From Oreohelix idahoensis (taxonomy: Eukaryota > Mollusca > Gastropoda > Stylommatophora > Oreohelicidae): a stretch of DNA of 64,000 nt. Shown here piece by piece: positions 44,964 to 56,849 of this stretch (positions are counted from its first letter, which is position 1; each line of letters opens with the position of its first letter). The notes beneath the pieces were generated by a model that worked only from the letters and a program-made list of their open reading frames with translations, did no database searches and was not told the origin of the DNA. Position numbers and translations under genes: made by a program. Where the stretch lies: contig JAMPIV010004903.1 in NCBI GenBank assembly GCA_024509875.1, positions 322,001-386,000 of the forward strand, read 5' to 3'.

Positions 44964-45655
44964 GTTGTTCTTCCATCACGGGTGATGAAGACCACTCTGT
45001 TCATCCAATTATTTAGGAATATGTTAGGTTAGTCTATGGGTACGAAGGTGACTGATGAGCCCGATGCGGGCCTGGAAAGATCTCGGACAGTGTGGGCAGG
45101 GAATGTTTGCTTCATGTGAAGGTTTTATTACACGGTCCTTTCTAGCTTGTCTCCGCTGTTCCGCTGATGCTCTTCTGGAAGATTCGCATGCCGCTGCACC
45201 TTTACGAAGAGATGTGCGCCAAGCAGTTCGGTCTTGTGCAGCAGCTTCCCATGTGTCTGGGTTTATGTCAAAGGTTTTCAATGACGTCTTTAACGTGTCT
45301 TTGAAGCGCTTCTTTTGGCCACCATGGGAGCGTTTACCCTTCTGCATCTCACCATAAAAGAGTATCTTTGGCAGTCGATGGTCTGGCATGCGGACTACAT
45401 GACCTGCCCAGCGAATCTGTGACTGCATCAGAATAGTATCAATGCTAGGGATACCAGCTCTGTCAAGAACGGCGGTATCCGGGATCGTGTCTTGCCATTT
45501 GATGTTCATTATCTTCCTGAGACAGACTGTATGGAAGTGGTTTAGCTTCTTTACGTGGCGCCTGTATACAGTCCATGTTTCACATGCATATAGCAGCACT
45601 GGAAACACCGCAGCTCTGTACACTTTCAGCTTTGTCTGTAGACTAATGCCACTTC
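44964..45655 (-). pseudogene. 5'-truncated LINE end with C-terminal C2H2 finger
   Basis: Minus-strand frame of 199 codons (45623 to 45024). It starts in the RT thumb (YRAAVFPVLLYACETW), continues with RWAGHVVRM, YGEM..GKR, DINPDTWE and DRTAWR, and ends with a C2H2 finger CPHCPRSFQARIGLISHLRTH (C-X2-C-X12-H-X3-H). This layout is the C-terminus of a widespread animal AP-endonuclease LINE. The RT core and endonuclease are missing. The 3' end at about 44964 runs straight into the (TCTA)n repeat and the 5' edge also meets the same type of repeat, so the fragment sits within GATA-type DNA. Confidence 0.85.
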
Positions 45656-45860
45656 GATAGATTAGATAGATTAGATTAGATAGATAGATTAGATTAGATA
45701 GATAGATTAGATTACATTAGATAGATAGATTAGATTAGATGGATAGATTAGATTAGAAAGATATATTAGATAAATAGATATATTAGATAGATAGATAGAT
45801 TTGAAAGATAGATTTGAAAGATAGATTTGAAAGATTTGAAAGATTAGATAGATAAATAAA
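45656..45860. repeat. TAGAT-type microsatellite
   Basis: Degenerate TAGATAGATTAGAT units and GATTTGAAA units, right of the LINE fragment. Confidence 0.9.
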
Positions 45861-45959
45861 GACAATCTACCAGGAAAGGTGCTGTCTAACATTTAATACA
45901 AGCACACATGTCATTAACAGATCTGTCGGACAAATATATAATCAGTAAAAGGAAAAGCA

Positions 45960-46319
45960 AAAACACTTGCAATACAATCTATAAAAATCCAAGGAACAAA
46001 GAATCCAGGTCACACACAAAATGATCCATTCTACCAGCTCAACAGAAGAGAACAAGTGGTAATCTTCAGACTCCGCACTGGCCACAACAGATTGAGATAC
46101 CATCTATTCAACAAGCTAAAGATAGGAACTACCGATCAGTGTAATTGTGGCACTGATAAAATGACAGCTGAACGTTTGCTTCAAAGTTGTCCAACATATG
46201 AGGAACAGAGAAAGCACAAATGGCCGACACCAGTACCAATCGTGGATAAGCTCTACGGAGATTGAAATAGCCTCAAACTTACTACTACTTTCTTTGAAAA
46301 CATTCAAGTAGACGTCTGA
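45960..46319 (+). pseudogene. C-terminal end of another LINE ORF2
   Basis: Open from before 46056 and read as QVVIFRLRTGHNRLRYHLF, then a CNCG...E.LLQSCP metal-binding-like segment, a TGA at 46263 after LYGD, and in the same frame TTTFFENIQVDV before the stop at 46317. This matches the end of LINE ORF2 proteins that carry an RNase H domain. The same end occurs on the minus strand at 50276-50560. 5'-truncated and not functional. Confidence 0.75.
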
Positions 46320-46771
46320 GAGTGTACAAAGATAAGAAGAAGAACAAGATAAGCAAAAACAGATGATGTCCTGGCTGGAGGCTTCTGTGATGTAAATCGC
46401 GCCAGATCAAGGCAATGTCGGCCATTCCTCAGGTCAGCGGTTTTCAACCTTTTTGAGTCCATGGCTCCCCTGACCAACTACATTCTTTTTGCGGCTCCCC
46501 TGTGGGATAACTGGTAAAAGCTCTAGCGATGTTTCGACATTTAGCCTAACATTTTTTGAGCAGAAGAGCTTTGGAAAGGCTTTTAAACAATGTAATTTTT
46601 AAATGTAATTTAAAAAAAAAAATGCAATTGGACACTCTGTGAAAAAATTACACGTACAAGAAAAAATATACACAAAGTGCACTTTGAAAACCCTTACTAT
46701 AAAAAAGAACACAGCACAGATAAATAGTTTCTTTCTAACATTTTTTTTATTATTTTTGTCTGAAAATCGTG

Positions 46772-47888
46772 CACTGATATACTGCACTCATGATTCAATC
46801 TCTCACTGATATACTGCACTCATGATTCAATCTCTCACTGATATACTGCACTCATGATTCAATCTCTCACTGATATACTGCACTCATGATTCAATCTCTC
46901 AGTGATATACTGCACTCATGATTCAATCTCTCACTGATATACTGTACTCATGATTCAATCTACTGCATCATGATCAATCTCTCACTGATATATACTGCAC
47001 TCATGATTCAATCTCTCACTGATATACTGCACTCATGATTCAATCTCTCACTGATGTACTGCACTCATGATTCAATCTCTCACTGATAAACTGCACTCAT
47101 GATTCAATCTCTCACTGATATACTGCACTCATGATTCACTCTCTCACTGATATACTGCACTCATGATTTAATCTCTCACTGATAAACTGCACTCATGATT
47201 CAATCTCTCACTGATATACTGCACTCATGATTCAATCTCTCACTGATATACTGCACTCATGATTCAATCTCTCACTGATATACTGCACTCATGATTCAAT
47301 CTCTCACTGATATACTGCACTCATGATTCAATCTCTCACTGATGTACTGCACTCATGATTCAATATACTGCACTCATGATTCAATCTCTCACTATACACT
47401 CATCTCTCACTGATATACTGCACTCATGATTCAATCTCTCACTGATATACTGCACTCATGATTCAATCTCTCACTGATATACTGCACTCATGATTCACTC
47501 TCTCACTGATATACTGCACTCATGATTCAATCTCTCACTGATATACTGCACTCATGATTCAATCTCTCACTGATATACTGCACTCATGATTCACTCTCTC
47601 ACTGATATACTGCACTCATGATTCAATCTCTCACTGATATACTGCACTCATGATTCACTCTCTCACTGATATACTGCACTCATGATTCACTCTCTCACTG
47701 ATATACTGCACTCATGATTCACTCTCTCACTGATATACTGCACTCATGATTCAATCTCTCACTGATATACTGCACTCATGATTCAATCTCTCACTGATAT
47801 ACTGCACTCATGATTCAATCTCTCACTGATATACTGCACTCATGATTCAATCTCTCACTGATATACTGCACTAAGGATTCAATCTCCA
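46772..47888. repeat. 32-bp minisatellite, about 35 copies
   Basis: Unit ACTGATATACTGCACTCATG followed by ATTCAATCTCTC. Most copies are identical; common variants are CACTCTCTC, GATAAACTG and GATGTACTG. Shortened, disturbed copies occur near 46960 and 47365-47410. Confidence 0.95.
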
Positions 47889-47958
47889 TAACAAAAAACG
47901 TGTACAGTAAATCTAAAAAAAAAAAACAATATGACGAATAAAGTACCAGTCATCTCAG

Positions 47959-48262
47959 TGTGAAACTTGAGCTTGCTTGTTGTTACACAGCTTGTCAATT
48001 CTTGGCACCAATTGAGATACAGCTACCCTCATTTCCTTCTCCACATCAAGTCTTGATCTGAACTTGGATTTTTATGACAGCCACTGCTGAAAACCCTGCC
48101 TCGCAGAGATAGGAGGTTGCAAAAGGAATTATCTTCAGTGCTCTCTTGCTCAAGCTTGGGAACTCCTGAAACTGAATACCAGGAAAAATTTTTTTGGCAA
48201 AATGAACACATGGATGGAAACGTCGCTTGTAGTGAAGATATCTGCATAAAATGTAATTTCAT
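47959..48262 (-). pseudogene. hAT transposase C-terminus (hATC dimerisation region)
   Basis: On the minus strand, reading inward from 48175, one frame gives FQEFPSLSKRALKIIPFATSY then LCEAGFSA, and after a 1-base shift near 48070 another gives SRLDVEKEMRVAVS and ending ...IDKLCNNKQAQVSH. The FATSYLCEAGFS block is the hallmark of the hATC dimerisation domain as found in ZBED-like and SCAN/ZBED-derived host proteins. The rest of the transposase is not recognisable. The frameshift makes it a pseudogene. Confidence 0.8.
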
Positions 48263-48639
48263 TGTCTGATTTTTGTTCTTTCATTTGACTCAGCCTTAGC
48301 ACAAGCCATCATTAAGAAATTCCAGTTGAGAATAACGTGCAACACCAACAGAGAGATTGCTTGCTATCAGTAATGAAGTTTATTAAATTACTACACAAAT
48401 ACATCTTGCACGGAACGGAAGCAACATCTCCCGAGACGCTTCATAGCAAGTATTGAAAGAAACATAATTAGTTTAAAATACCTGATCGTCCACAATCATT
48501 TAATCCTGATACCTTCCGTTTTTATTTTTTAACGTGCAGAATATCATCACACATAATATGCTTTATTTCGTGTGGGCCCCGCGATATCATATCTGACATT
48601 TCCTATTTGCAAATTGACGTGCATATTTAAAATGTCATG
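48263..48639. other. Unassigned sequence
   Basis: Nothing recognised; could be more of the decayed hAT element or flanking DNA. Confidence 0.35.
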
Positions 48640-49160
48640 GGGTCGAAGTGTCAAAGAGGTATGGCGTCCGCCTGAAATATAAAGATACCGGGTTCGATTC
48701 GCAGTAGAGAGAGAATATAATGTATGAAAAAGGTTTTTTTCTTTTTTTTAAGACCAAGTGGTCCTAATGATGTCATACTCCCCCCAGGTCTCCTGGGTAA
48801 TGAGATCGGATACCTAACCTTCTCGTATTGGGGCGAAAAAACATGAGGTCCCGTGTGTAAGTTGCACAAGTTAAAAATCCTTCGGCAGTTGGAAATCTTA
48901 AAGAGTAGGCCACACGGTCGCTGCCCTGGGAACATATTTTTTTAAAACCCCACAAAAATATTTAATTATATAATTATTGATTTCTATATACAGACATTGG
49001 GATTCTCGCCGGTGCTACGGAGTTCGTACACTGTGCTGAGATCCTCCTTGTGTGATCTAAGGGTGGAGATCGGAGCACCGATGGAGTTGTGTATGAAGGT
49101 AGTCCTTCAAACCAAACCAAACTAAATCAACCCAAACCAAACTACACCAAACCAAATCAA
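48640..49160 (+). mobile_element. tRNA-derived SINE candidate
   Basis: TGTCAAAGAGG (48649-48659) resembles a pol III A box and GGTTCGATTC (48691-48700) a B box, 42 bases apart. Between them is GGCGTCCGCC, common in the tRNA-like heads of SINEs. A 300-base body follows, with a foldable segment at 49010-49080, and the 3' end is a degenerate (CAAAC)n tail at about 49108-49160. Only one copy is in the window, so the family cannot be confirmed. Confidence 0.5.
49010..49080. other. Nested hairpin in the SINE-like body
   Basis: CGGTGCT (49010-49016) pairs with AGCACCG (49074-49080); inside, GATCCTCC (49040-49047) pairs with GGAGATC (49065-49071) with one bulge. Confidence 0.45.
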
Positions 49161-50275
49161 ATGCCATCGTTGGCTTCAAAGCCAATACACTGTAAAGTCA
49201 GCACGTACAAACTGGTACTGTGTACTTCCGTGGCATTTCTAAAGAAAAAAAAGAAAGGATACGACTACTGTAGCTGAGGCAAATTGTACGAAGCCACAAA
49301 TATGGAGTTGCGAATGGGGCTTGCAACCTCAGCGTGTAAAACAAATTGCCACAGAAACAGCACCTCTGTAAAAGCGGGTGTGTACTTGGTGTAGGTTTCT
49401 ACAAGAGACTAGCAGCAGTGGTGGCTCTATACTTGAGCTCAAAAAAGGATGTACAAACTGATTTAATAGGGTATCTTCCTGTCAGTTCAGACTCGACACA
49501 GAGAGAGTCGCTCACTTTAACTGGACCAGGCGAGGGACACCTGTTTCTGTACAAGAAAAGGGATACTCACGTAAAAATCAATGTCAGGTTAGACATTAAT
49601 AATAACCTGAGATTTCGCCTCGAGTATTAGCGGGCGTACGGAAAAAAAAAGAAAGAAAAAAAAAACTCGACCAATTTCCAACGTTCATAATGTATCCCTC
49701 TCAAACGTAAATCGAATACTCTCGTTCCAGATGCATAGACAGTAACATTATGTTGTGCACTGATGATATCTTTTTTATCTGTTATGGAAATGTCATTTCC
49801 CGTCAGCGTTTCATTTCTAAATTGGCTTGCCTTAGAAGAAACTGATTTTTAAAATCTTTTTTTCTTTTTAACTATAATATAGAGCTCTGATACCCTTATC
49901 AATTGACCAGAGGTGGGCCCTTTCGGGCATTGCTGGAGCATATTGCGTATTTTATAACATTCAACTGTGACACAAGACGGATGTTACCCCTGAAAAGGGT
50001 TTGTCCCGAAAAGGACCTCAAGCTGACTGACTGCATTCGTCACGCCATTTGCTTATTCCTAACAGTGTGGATTGTTCGAGCACTTGCTGTTTCCTTTTTT
50101 ATTTTTGTAAATGTGCTGTTTTTAATTATGTTGCCTTTTATTTATTTTTTTTTTAAAGTCGTAAGTTAACAGTTAAGTTAACTCACAGTAAATGATCACG
50201 TCACAAAGCTTAAATTGAGCCGAGTAATAAATTCAGCAAAGGGTAACATTAACTCCGTGACAATCAATAGGATTC
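49161..50275. other. Unassigned sequence
   Basis: No gene or repeat family recognised. Several short A- and T-runs. Confidence 0.4.
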
Positions 50276-50560
50276 TTCTTCTTCCTACACTCTCAGACGT
50301 CTACTTGAATATTTTCAAAGAAAGTTGTCGTTAACTTGGGGCTATTTGCATCTCTATAGATTTGTTCTATGAATGATACCAGTGACGGCCATATGTGCTT
50401 TCTTTGTTTCTCATATGTTGGGTATTTTTGAAGCAGGTGTTCTGCAGTCATGTTATTGGTGCCACAGTTACACACATCGGTAGTTCCTATCTTTAGCTTG
50501 CTGAATAGTTCCTATCGAATTCTTTAGCTTGCTGAATAGATTATGTTGTGCCTCTTATCC
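50276..50560 (-). pseudogene. Second copy of the LINE ORF2 end, minus strand
   Basis: On the minus strand this reads KLKIGTTDVCNCGTNN, AEHLLQKYPTYEKQRKH and TTTFFENIQVDV, the same end as 45960-46319. A 17-bp direct repeat (TTTAGCTTGCTGAATAG at about 50491 and 50522) marks a small tandem duplication that breaks the frame. After the stop the minus strand continues with a GAAGAAGAAGAA run. Confidence 0.75.
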
Positions 50561-52659
50561 CAGAATTTTTATTAATCTTTTGTGGACCCGTGCACTGAGC
50601 GTCAATTCTAAATAAGCCATAAACATGTCAGTTGGGTCTTAGTTGAAGTGCAGGGCACTTCTGTTCTACTGTCTCCAACGGGTTTGGGCAGTTGTTTTTA
50701 ATTATTGTACAAGCAGGCTTTCAGAAATCATATAACTTGGTTATTTTATTTCATTATAATTTGTGTGTGCACTTAGCTCAGCTACCATCTAGTTTACTTC
50801 TTGTGTCTGTTTATTTACTCTTTCTTCTCAAAAGCTTTATTGTGTTTGCTTTATAACGTCAAGAATAGTCAACTGTTTTATTTAACCTTTTGCCGAGATT
50901 AACAATTAATTATTGCTTTAACTTGGCAGGATCCATACCCGCTGCTTATTATTACTATTATTTGTGACAGAACGGGGCGGCCCCTATCGATCTATGTTTC
51001 ACTCCAGTAGTATCGCTACATTTTTGGTACTGATTTTATTGTGTGCTTTCATTTGCCGCACTTTCTTTCTTTCTCTTTTTCTGCTATGTGTAGCAGATAT
51101 TATGTATTTTCCTTCTTACACCCTTCTCAGGGATAAAGAGACATGTCTGGTTGTTATTCATTTATCCCTGCGTTGCAAGGAGTAGCAGGGACCTAACCAT
51201 GTTGGTTATCGTTGGCGCAGCTGATATCAATATACAGATTAACACGTAAATCGCATCAGCGCAGTGCTGAATCACCGATAAGACGCGGATACGCGCATCA
51301 CCAAAGCTTGGAATACCGGGAGACAACTGATGGACAGACACAGATAAGAGATTATTTTCTAATAAAAGTAATGATTGTTACATTGGGAACACGTTGTTAT
51401 ATGAGTTTACCGGCAGGTTCGTAAGTTTGTACCCAAGGGCAAGCGGATGTGTACAGCCCATTTTCAGAAAAGTAATGTTTGAAATTTTACATTAGCTGAG
51501 TCATGTGTGGCGTGAGGTTTTTATTTAGCTCTTGGATCAGTATAGTACTGACAATTACAGATATATAATTTCTGCAGAAAATGGTGAAGTCCCAGTGTCT
51601 GAGAGAACTACTGGTATCACAAATTAGTTACGGCTGTGAATGATCTGATCTCGAAAAATTAGTAGAGAGGAGACCGACATAACTTGCCACCTTCGCTGTG
51701 TAACTAACTGTGATATTAAGACAAGGAAACAGATTTTACTTAACAATGATAAAATTGACAAGTCTTCAAATACAATTTCCTTATTATTTATTTAGTATAT
51801 ACACTATCTACTCTTGTGCTGAAGGGTGAATGTTGAAAAATGGAATGTAATGGATTTGTAAGTTTACATATGATTTACAAATATTTATATAGATATATAA
51901 ATATATTACAACAAGTTTTCTAATTATAGGAACAAAAAATTATATCAGCTGTGCTGTTATTCAATTATAGTACAGGTATCAGCTGTGCTGTTAATTACGT
52001 CTATAACAATTATTAGCTATGCTGTTAATCTTGTCTCTTTCTACGCTAAATCTCTTTCTCGTCACTGACACTAACTTTTGCTCACAATGCTGACAGAAAT
52101 GGTACTAATGTGTACTCATCTCTCTAAGGTCTGTTCTTCTTTGTTTGGTTCACACAACAACGGCTGAGGATCGTTCCTTTAGCCCACCCAAGACTGAGGG
52201 GGACCAAAGATGTAGATTCTGTGCAACCTCTATGCTCCTGCGGAGTTCCAGGCAGCTGGATTGACGACCCACGATCTCAGTTTTGATGACACGAATAAAA
52301 CCTGTAACAAGGAAAAATAGGGGCTAATTTCTGTCCTCAAGCCCACCTATTTCTAGTGTGGGTGAAATGAGCGTGTCTCAGGTGTCTGCATGTAGGATGA
52401 ATGACAACATGGCTCAGTATGATTTAGCAATAGCGAGACAAGACAGGTGTCTACTTGCAAAACATTCTTTCTGATAAACTAATGCATGGATACATTCAAT
52501 AATATAAATTAAATGCATGAATACATTCAATAATATAAATTCAATACATGAATACATTTGTCGTGTGAAATTCTAATCCACATATATAAATTAAAAAGTA
52601 AATTTAAAGCCTAACAAATAACTTCAATAAAAGGAAAGAAGAATGGTAAAGAACAGTGC
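50561..52659. other. Unassigned sequence
   Basis: Two kilobases without a recognisable gene. A 31-bp unit in about 2.5 copies (ATGCATGGATACATTCAATA...) lies at 52482-52559. Confidence 0.4.
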
Positions 52660-54595
52660 TGTCACAATGACTGTACTCGAAATCCCCTTTGTTTTCTAAT
52701 TCGTCTGCAAATTATAACGTTCCACGTTGATAGTAAAAGCCTACTGCATCACTACACGCTTTCTTCAATAAAACGTGTACTGCCTTTCTAAGAAAAACCT
52801 TGAGATACGCAAGCTGACCTATATTTAATATTACATTCATGTCATTTTATACACTAAGTTACCATAAACGAAAGACAGATGGACTTAGGATAGAAAGAAA
52901 AGGAGGGCTGAAAGCCGGGACGCATACAACACTAAACACGCGTCTCGCTATACAATTACTCCCATCACGCGTGTAAGGCCACAAGCACTAGCTTTTTTCA
53001 AATCGACAGTGATAAAAAACACTACCCATACGAGAGTTAGGTTTTAAAAACTTACAAAACGCTTATTAGGAAACATGACATTCTACTGTTTTATGTCTAA
53101 AATCCTGACATTAGTATGACAGTACAGCAAACACCATAAAGTTTGGAAGTGAGGAGGTGGCAACAGCACGACTATCCTAGAAGAAAATGCATATTTTGAA
53201 CGCAGCCACTTAGCTCCTTTAAATTTGTATATTTGGGTTCCTTAGGACTTGCTGACAAAGAATATGTTAAACGTTACGCAAATAGTCTAGGAATTAACAA
53301 AATATAGCCAAAAGAAATAGTGAGGGTGTCAGACAACACCAAATCAGAATCGCTCAGTGGCAGATTTTCACACCACCATTGTACGGGAAATAGGCCAACA
53401 TGTTACCTCCTATTTGATTGGCGGAAAGTAAATGTAAGGCTAAACACGATTAGTCGGACTATAAATACTACTTCTTTGTTGTTAGGGGAAACAGTAGTAG
53501 AGGTACTTTTTTGAAAAGCTGTGTAAACATGGCTCGATTGGTTAGACCCGCCAATATAGGCAATTAGAAGCGTCAGTTTAGCACCACATTTTCAAATAAA
53601 CTTACTAAAGAACCAGTGCGTTGAGCGCCAGTGCATATTTTTCTAAATAAAAGCCTGGGACATCGGCAGATCGAAATTGTGCTATATTCCTTGCCAGTCA
53701 ACGTAACTGTGTATTATTCCATGAATTGTGGGACTGTGGTCCTAAAGTTATTGAGCAGCACCTGGTCGGAGCTTTGCTGAATCTGGAGGCTGACAGCATA
53801 CTCCTGGGTCCAGATAGCGACTAGTGAGGTGTCTCCATAACACAGGGGAGCAATCGAGCAGAGGAGTCTTTTCCTGCCGCCATCACGAAAGTTAAGCCTC
53901 TGTGGCCAGTGGAGCTCAACATTATGTGTCCCCTCAAAAATTGACATTTTAATTAAAAAAAGAGGGACAATACCTTGTTTAAATTGACAGGAACTGTGAA
54001 CTTTTTCCCCATACTATTTCTCAGATAAACAAACACTTGAAGTCATGATGACAAATAACAACATAGCTTGAAAAACAAAACCAGTATTACCTCATAGTAC
54101 TACTACACCCTGACACACATAGGATAATATTAATAAAATATGTCACTACAATGTTCATATTTATAAATTCTGTACATATAAATTGTGTTTACATTTGAAT
54201 GTGATTCCTGGTTCACTTTGTAGTTGAATCAGGATATATAATAGTGAAAGTAATTAATACATAAATATTTGAAACTTTACCAGTGACTCATTTAAGATAG
54301 TCTTATAGAGTGTTAAATGTGTGTGAGTGTCACAGTGTTGTCAAGTGTGGTGGAATAAATTAAATTGTTTATCTGTCTGTTGTTGTTGTGACTTACACTT
54401 CATCATTTACATAACCCTAGACATTTAACGTAGTCATCACAATATTCCAGAATAATTCTGACTGAGTTATAAATGTGGTAGCAAGTAAGGTTATCTGTAA
54501 AACACTACACCTATTAGATACAGATACCTTCACAGCTGATCTCAGTCAGTACACTAAGTCCCCTATAAATATTTATAACATCCCACTTTACCACA
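52660..54595 (+). repeat. Putative 5' LTR of copy D
   Basis: The right end is well supported: 54400-54595 follows the end of the copy B LTR in order (ACCCTAGACATTTAACGTAG, then CTTCACAGCTGA, then a final ACCACA) and is followed by the 5-base gap and TGGGG. The left end is a guess placed at TGTCACAATGAC, which resembles the start of the B LTR. No 3' LTR was found to confirm it. Confidence 0.45.
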
Positions 54596-54600
54596 TATGT

Positions 54601-54618
54601 TGGGGTCTCGCCCCCGGG
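54601..54618 (+). promoter_or_regulatory. Candidate primer binding site of copy D
   Basis: TGGGGTCTCGCCCCCGGG begins five bases (TATGT) after the LTR end, as in B, and shares the first nine bases with B. Confidence 0.45.
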
Positions 54619-54801
54619 ATTTTGAATCCTTCCCTATTAAAAATATTGGGGGTAATTCACTTCAGGGAATAATAGAAATTAAAAAGGTATCCTTGGGTGA
54701 AAATAAATAACGTTGAGCTCTCAGTGCCTGTGGTGTCTTTGGATAAGTAATATCACATTGTATTGTTTAGTTAGACATTATATAAATTTACCTGTTAGAA
54801 A

Positions 54802-56205
54802 ATGGCGGACCTGGCCAAATTTCGATCTGCTGCTGTACAGACTGCGAAAGAGTTAGGAATGGACGGGCAAATTATGATTGCTTATGTCACTGCTGAATGT
54901 GACAAATATATTGAACGGGAAGAAAGAAGATTAGAAAAAGAGGCCGAAAGAAAGTTAGAGGCTGAAAAGTAAATTAAGAGGTTGCAGATTGAGGCTGAGG
55001 CTAAAAGGTTGCAGATTGAGGCTGACAAAGAGGCTAAAGCATTGGAAGCCGAGGAAAGAAGACAGGCTGCAGAAAGAGAAGAGAAGAAATTGGCTGCAGA
55101 AAGGGAAGCCGAGGAAAGAAGATTGACTGCAGAGAGGGAAGCAGAAAAGGAGGAGAAGAGATTACAAAGGGAACATGAGTTACGACTAAGGGAGTTTGAG
55201 TTTCAAGGCCATGCTCCTGAAAATGGTGCCAGTCCCTTTACCTCTGATGCCACTGCTAGCCAGGGATCCTCAACCTCAGCTATGAATTTTCATTTAGATC
55301 ATTTTGTTGAGAAAGACGATGATATTGAGAGCTATCTAAATAGATATGAACTATTAGCTACCACATATGGGTTAGAGAGAGAAAGGTGGAGCTTAAAGTT
55401 ATCTCAAGGGCTTCGTGGGGCAGCTTATGAAGTTTTTGCCAAAATGAGCAGAGGTGATCAGGAAAATTATGACATGCTAAAGCAGGCTCTTTTGTTAAGA
55501 TATGAAAAGAACGCAGAATTTTATAGAAAAAAATTTAGGAATGCTAAACTACTGTCAGGTGAAACCTATCACCAGTTCTCTGCACGGTTAGAGACATACT
55601 TGGAGAAATGGACTTCTCTGGGGAAAACCCAAGATCTTAAGGAAATGGTCCTCATAGAACAATTAAGAGAGTCCATGGCTCCAGACCTGAGAAAGTTTCT
55701 CATAGAACAAGGTGCAGAGAGGCTGGGTGAGTTGCTAAATGTTGCAGAAAGGTATCAAGTGGCTCAGGCAGAGGTATCAGGTAATAAAAAGAAACAGGTA
55801 GAAAATTTTAGGGCACCACAGAACTTTAATAAATTTGATCCTAGAGATCAAAACAAAGGTAAGCACCAATTTGATAGGCCACGGTATGACAATAAAAATA
55901 AAACCCCACAATTCGATGAAAGGAAATATGATGAAAGAAAATCTTACAACCAAGGAAAGAGATGGTGTAAAAATTGTAAGATGAACAATCATGACACTGA
56001 CCGTTGCAGAAGGAACCCTATAGTTATGGCCACCCTTCAGGTCAGGTCGACCTCAAGAAAGGAGGAGGATATTCTGTTAGATACCACTCCAGAAGAGATG
56101 AGGAAGGCACAGGCTGGGGATAAGACCCTCAAGCCTTGTTTCAGGAAATTGTCAGCTTGTCATACAACTCCAGGCAAGGGAGATTTTTACATGACAACAA
56201 GTTAA
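54802..56205 (+). pseudogene. Gag of copy D, with nonsense codon, fused to a shortened pol
   Basis: Starts MADLAKFRSAAVQ, close to copy B Gag. A TAA at 54970 breaks the coiled coil. From 54982 the same frame is open for 407 codons: the rest of the coiled coil, the capsid-like region with LRESMAPDLRKFL, then the zinc knuckle C-X2-C-X4-H-X4-C near 55966-56008 (WCKNCKMNNHDTDRC). Gag and the knuckle share one frame. Directly after the knuckle the sequence jumps to the post-protease segment (VMATLQVRS), so about 125 codons containing the whole protease are missing. The frame ends at 56205. Confidence 0.9.
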
Positions 56206-56849
56206 TTTACAGGAAGGCCGGAACTAGATCCCATGGTCACGGACAGTTGGTTCTTCCAAAGAAATATAGGGCAGACTTAATAAAGAGCCTACATGTGAAA
56301 AAAGATGGGGACCATGAGAAGATAGGTACCATCATCCAAAAGGTGGCTCACAATTATTATTGGCCCAAGGCAAGGTGGGACATTGAGAATTTTGTAGAAA
56401 GGTGTAGCATAGCACATGAGGGAACACCCACAAGTGGGAACATTGATCAGGACCTGGACACGCCACGGGGCAAAATTAGGCCTGACAATAAAAAGAAATA
56501 TAAATTTGATAAAGTGGACCAAATGGAATGGGAAGCCCCTTTTCACGGACAAGCTTCAATTAACTGTTTTACAATGGCCACTATGCGGAGAGTGCAAAAA
56601 GATGTCTTACCCCAGGATAAGCCGAAAATCCCTCAATCGGACTTAAACAAACTGGAGGAAGAAGATGTAGAGAGGAAATCTCTCATCAAGAATTCTAAGT
56701 GGGGAGACAGCCCCAAGAGAAAAATTGGTAGCGGTCATTTTGTGAATGAAAATTCTGGGAAGAAAAATCATCACTATAGAGCTTCGAGTGGAAGAGACCA
56801 TACCGGTGCATGGACAAATAGGTCCACAAAATTAAAGGTCCATATGTAG
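56136..56849 (+). CDS. Unusual copy D ORF: integrase-finger-like N-terminus, unknown C-terminus
   Basis: 237 codons in the frame after 56205; the ATG given is in overlap, and homology starts near IYRKAGT (about 56206). Residues about 24-45 match the pre-integrase segment of copy B (YRKAG...QLVLP). A degenerate zinc-finger-like stretch follows (H..., then HNYYWPKARWDIENFVERC), with only one of the two expected cysteines. From about residue 98 on, the protein is Lys/Asp/Glu-rich (RPDNKKKYKFDKVDQ, ending in SGRDHTGAWTNRSTKLKVHM) and has no similarity to integrase, RT or RNase H of the other copies. It stays open to 56849. I do not recognise this part. Confidence 0.5.
   Translation: MFQEIVSLSYNSRQGRFLHDNKLIYRKAGTRSHGHGQLVLPKKYRADLIKSLHVKKDGDHEKIGTIIQKVAHNYYWPKARWDIENFVERCSIAHEGTPTSGNIDQDLDTPRGKIRPDNKKKYKFDKVDQMEWEAPFHGQASINCFTMATMRRVQKDVLPQDKPKIPQSDLNKLEEEDVERKSLIKNSKWGDSPKRKIGSGHFVNENSGKKNHHYRASSGRDHTGAWTNRSTKLKVHM

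Larger units (their letters stand above)
46435..48262 (-). mobile_element. Decayed hAT transposon, 3' part
   Basis: CAGCGGTTTTCAACCTTTTT at 46435 has the form of a hAT terminal repeat (CAGNGGTTCTCAACC). About 1.5 kb inward, the minus strand encodes the end of a hAT transposase. The 32-bp minisatellite lies between the two. The other terminus was not found, so the right boundary is only the limit of recognisable coding similarity. Confidence 0.6.

Noticed and set aside
53714..53947. 77-codon minus-strand ORF in the putative copy D LTR
   Set aside because: No motif, no neighbour support, and it lies in non-coding LTR-like sequence.
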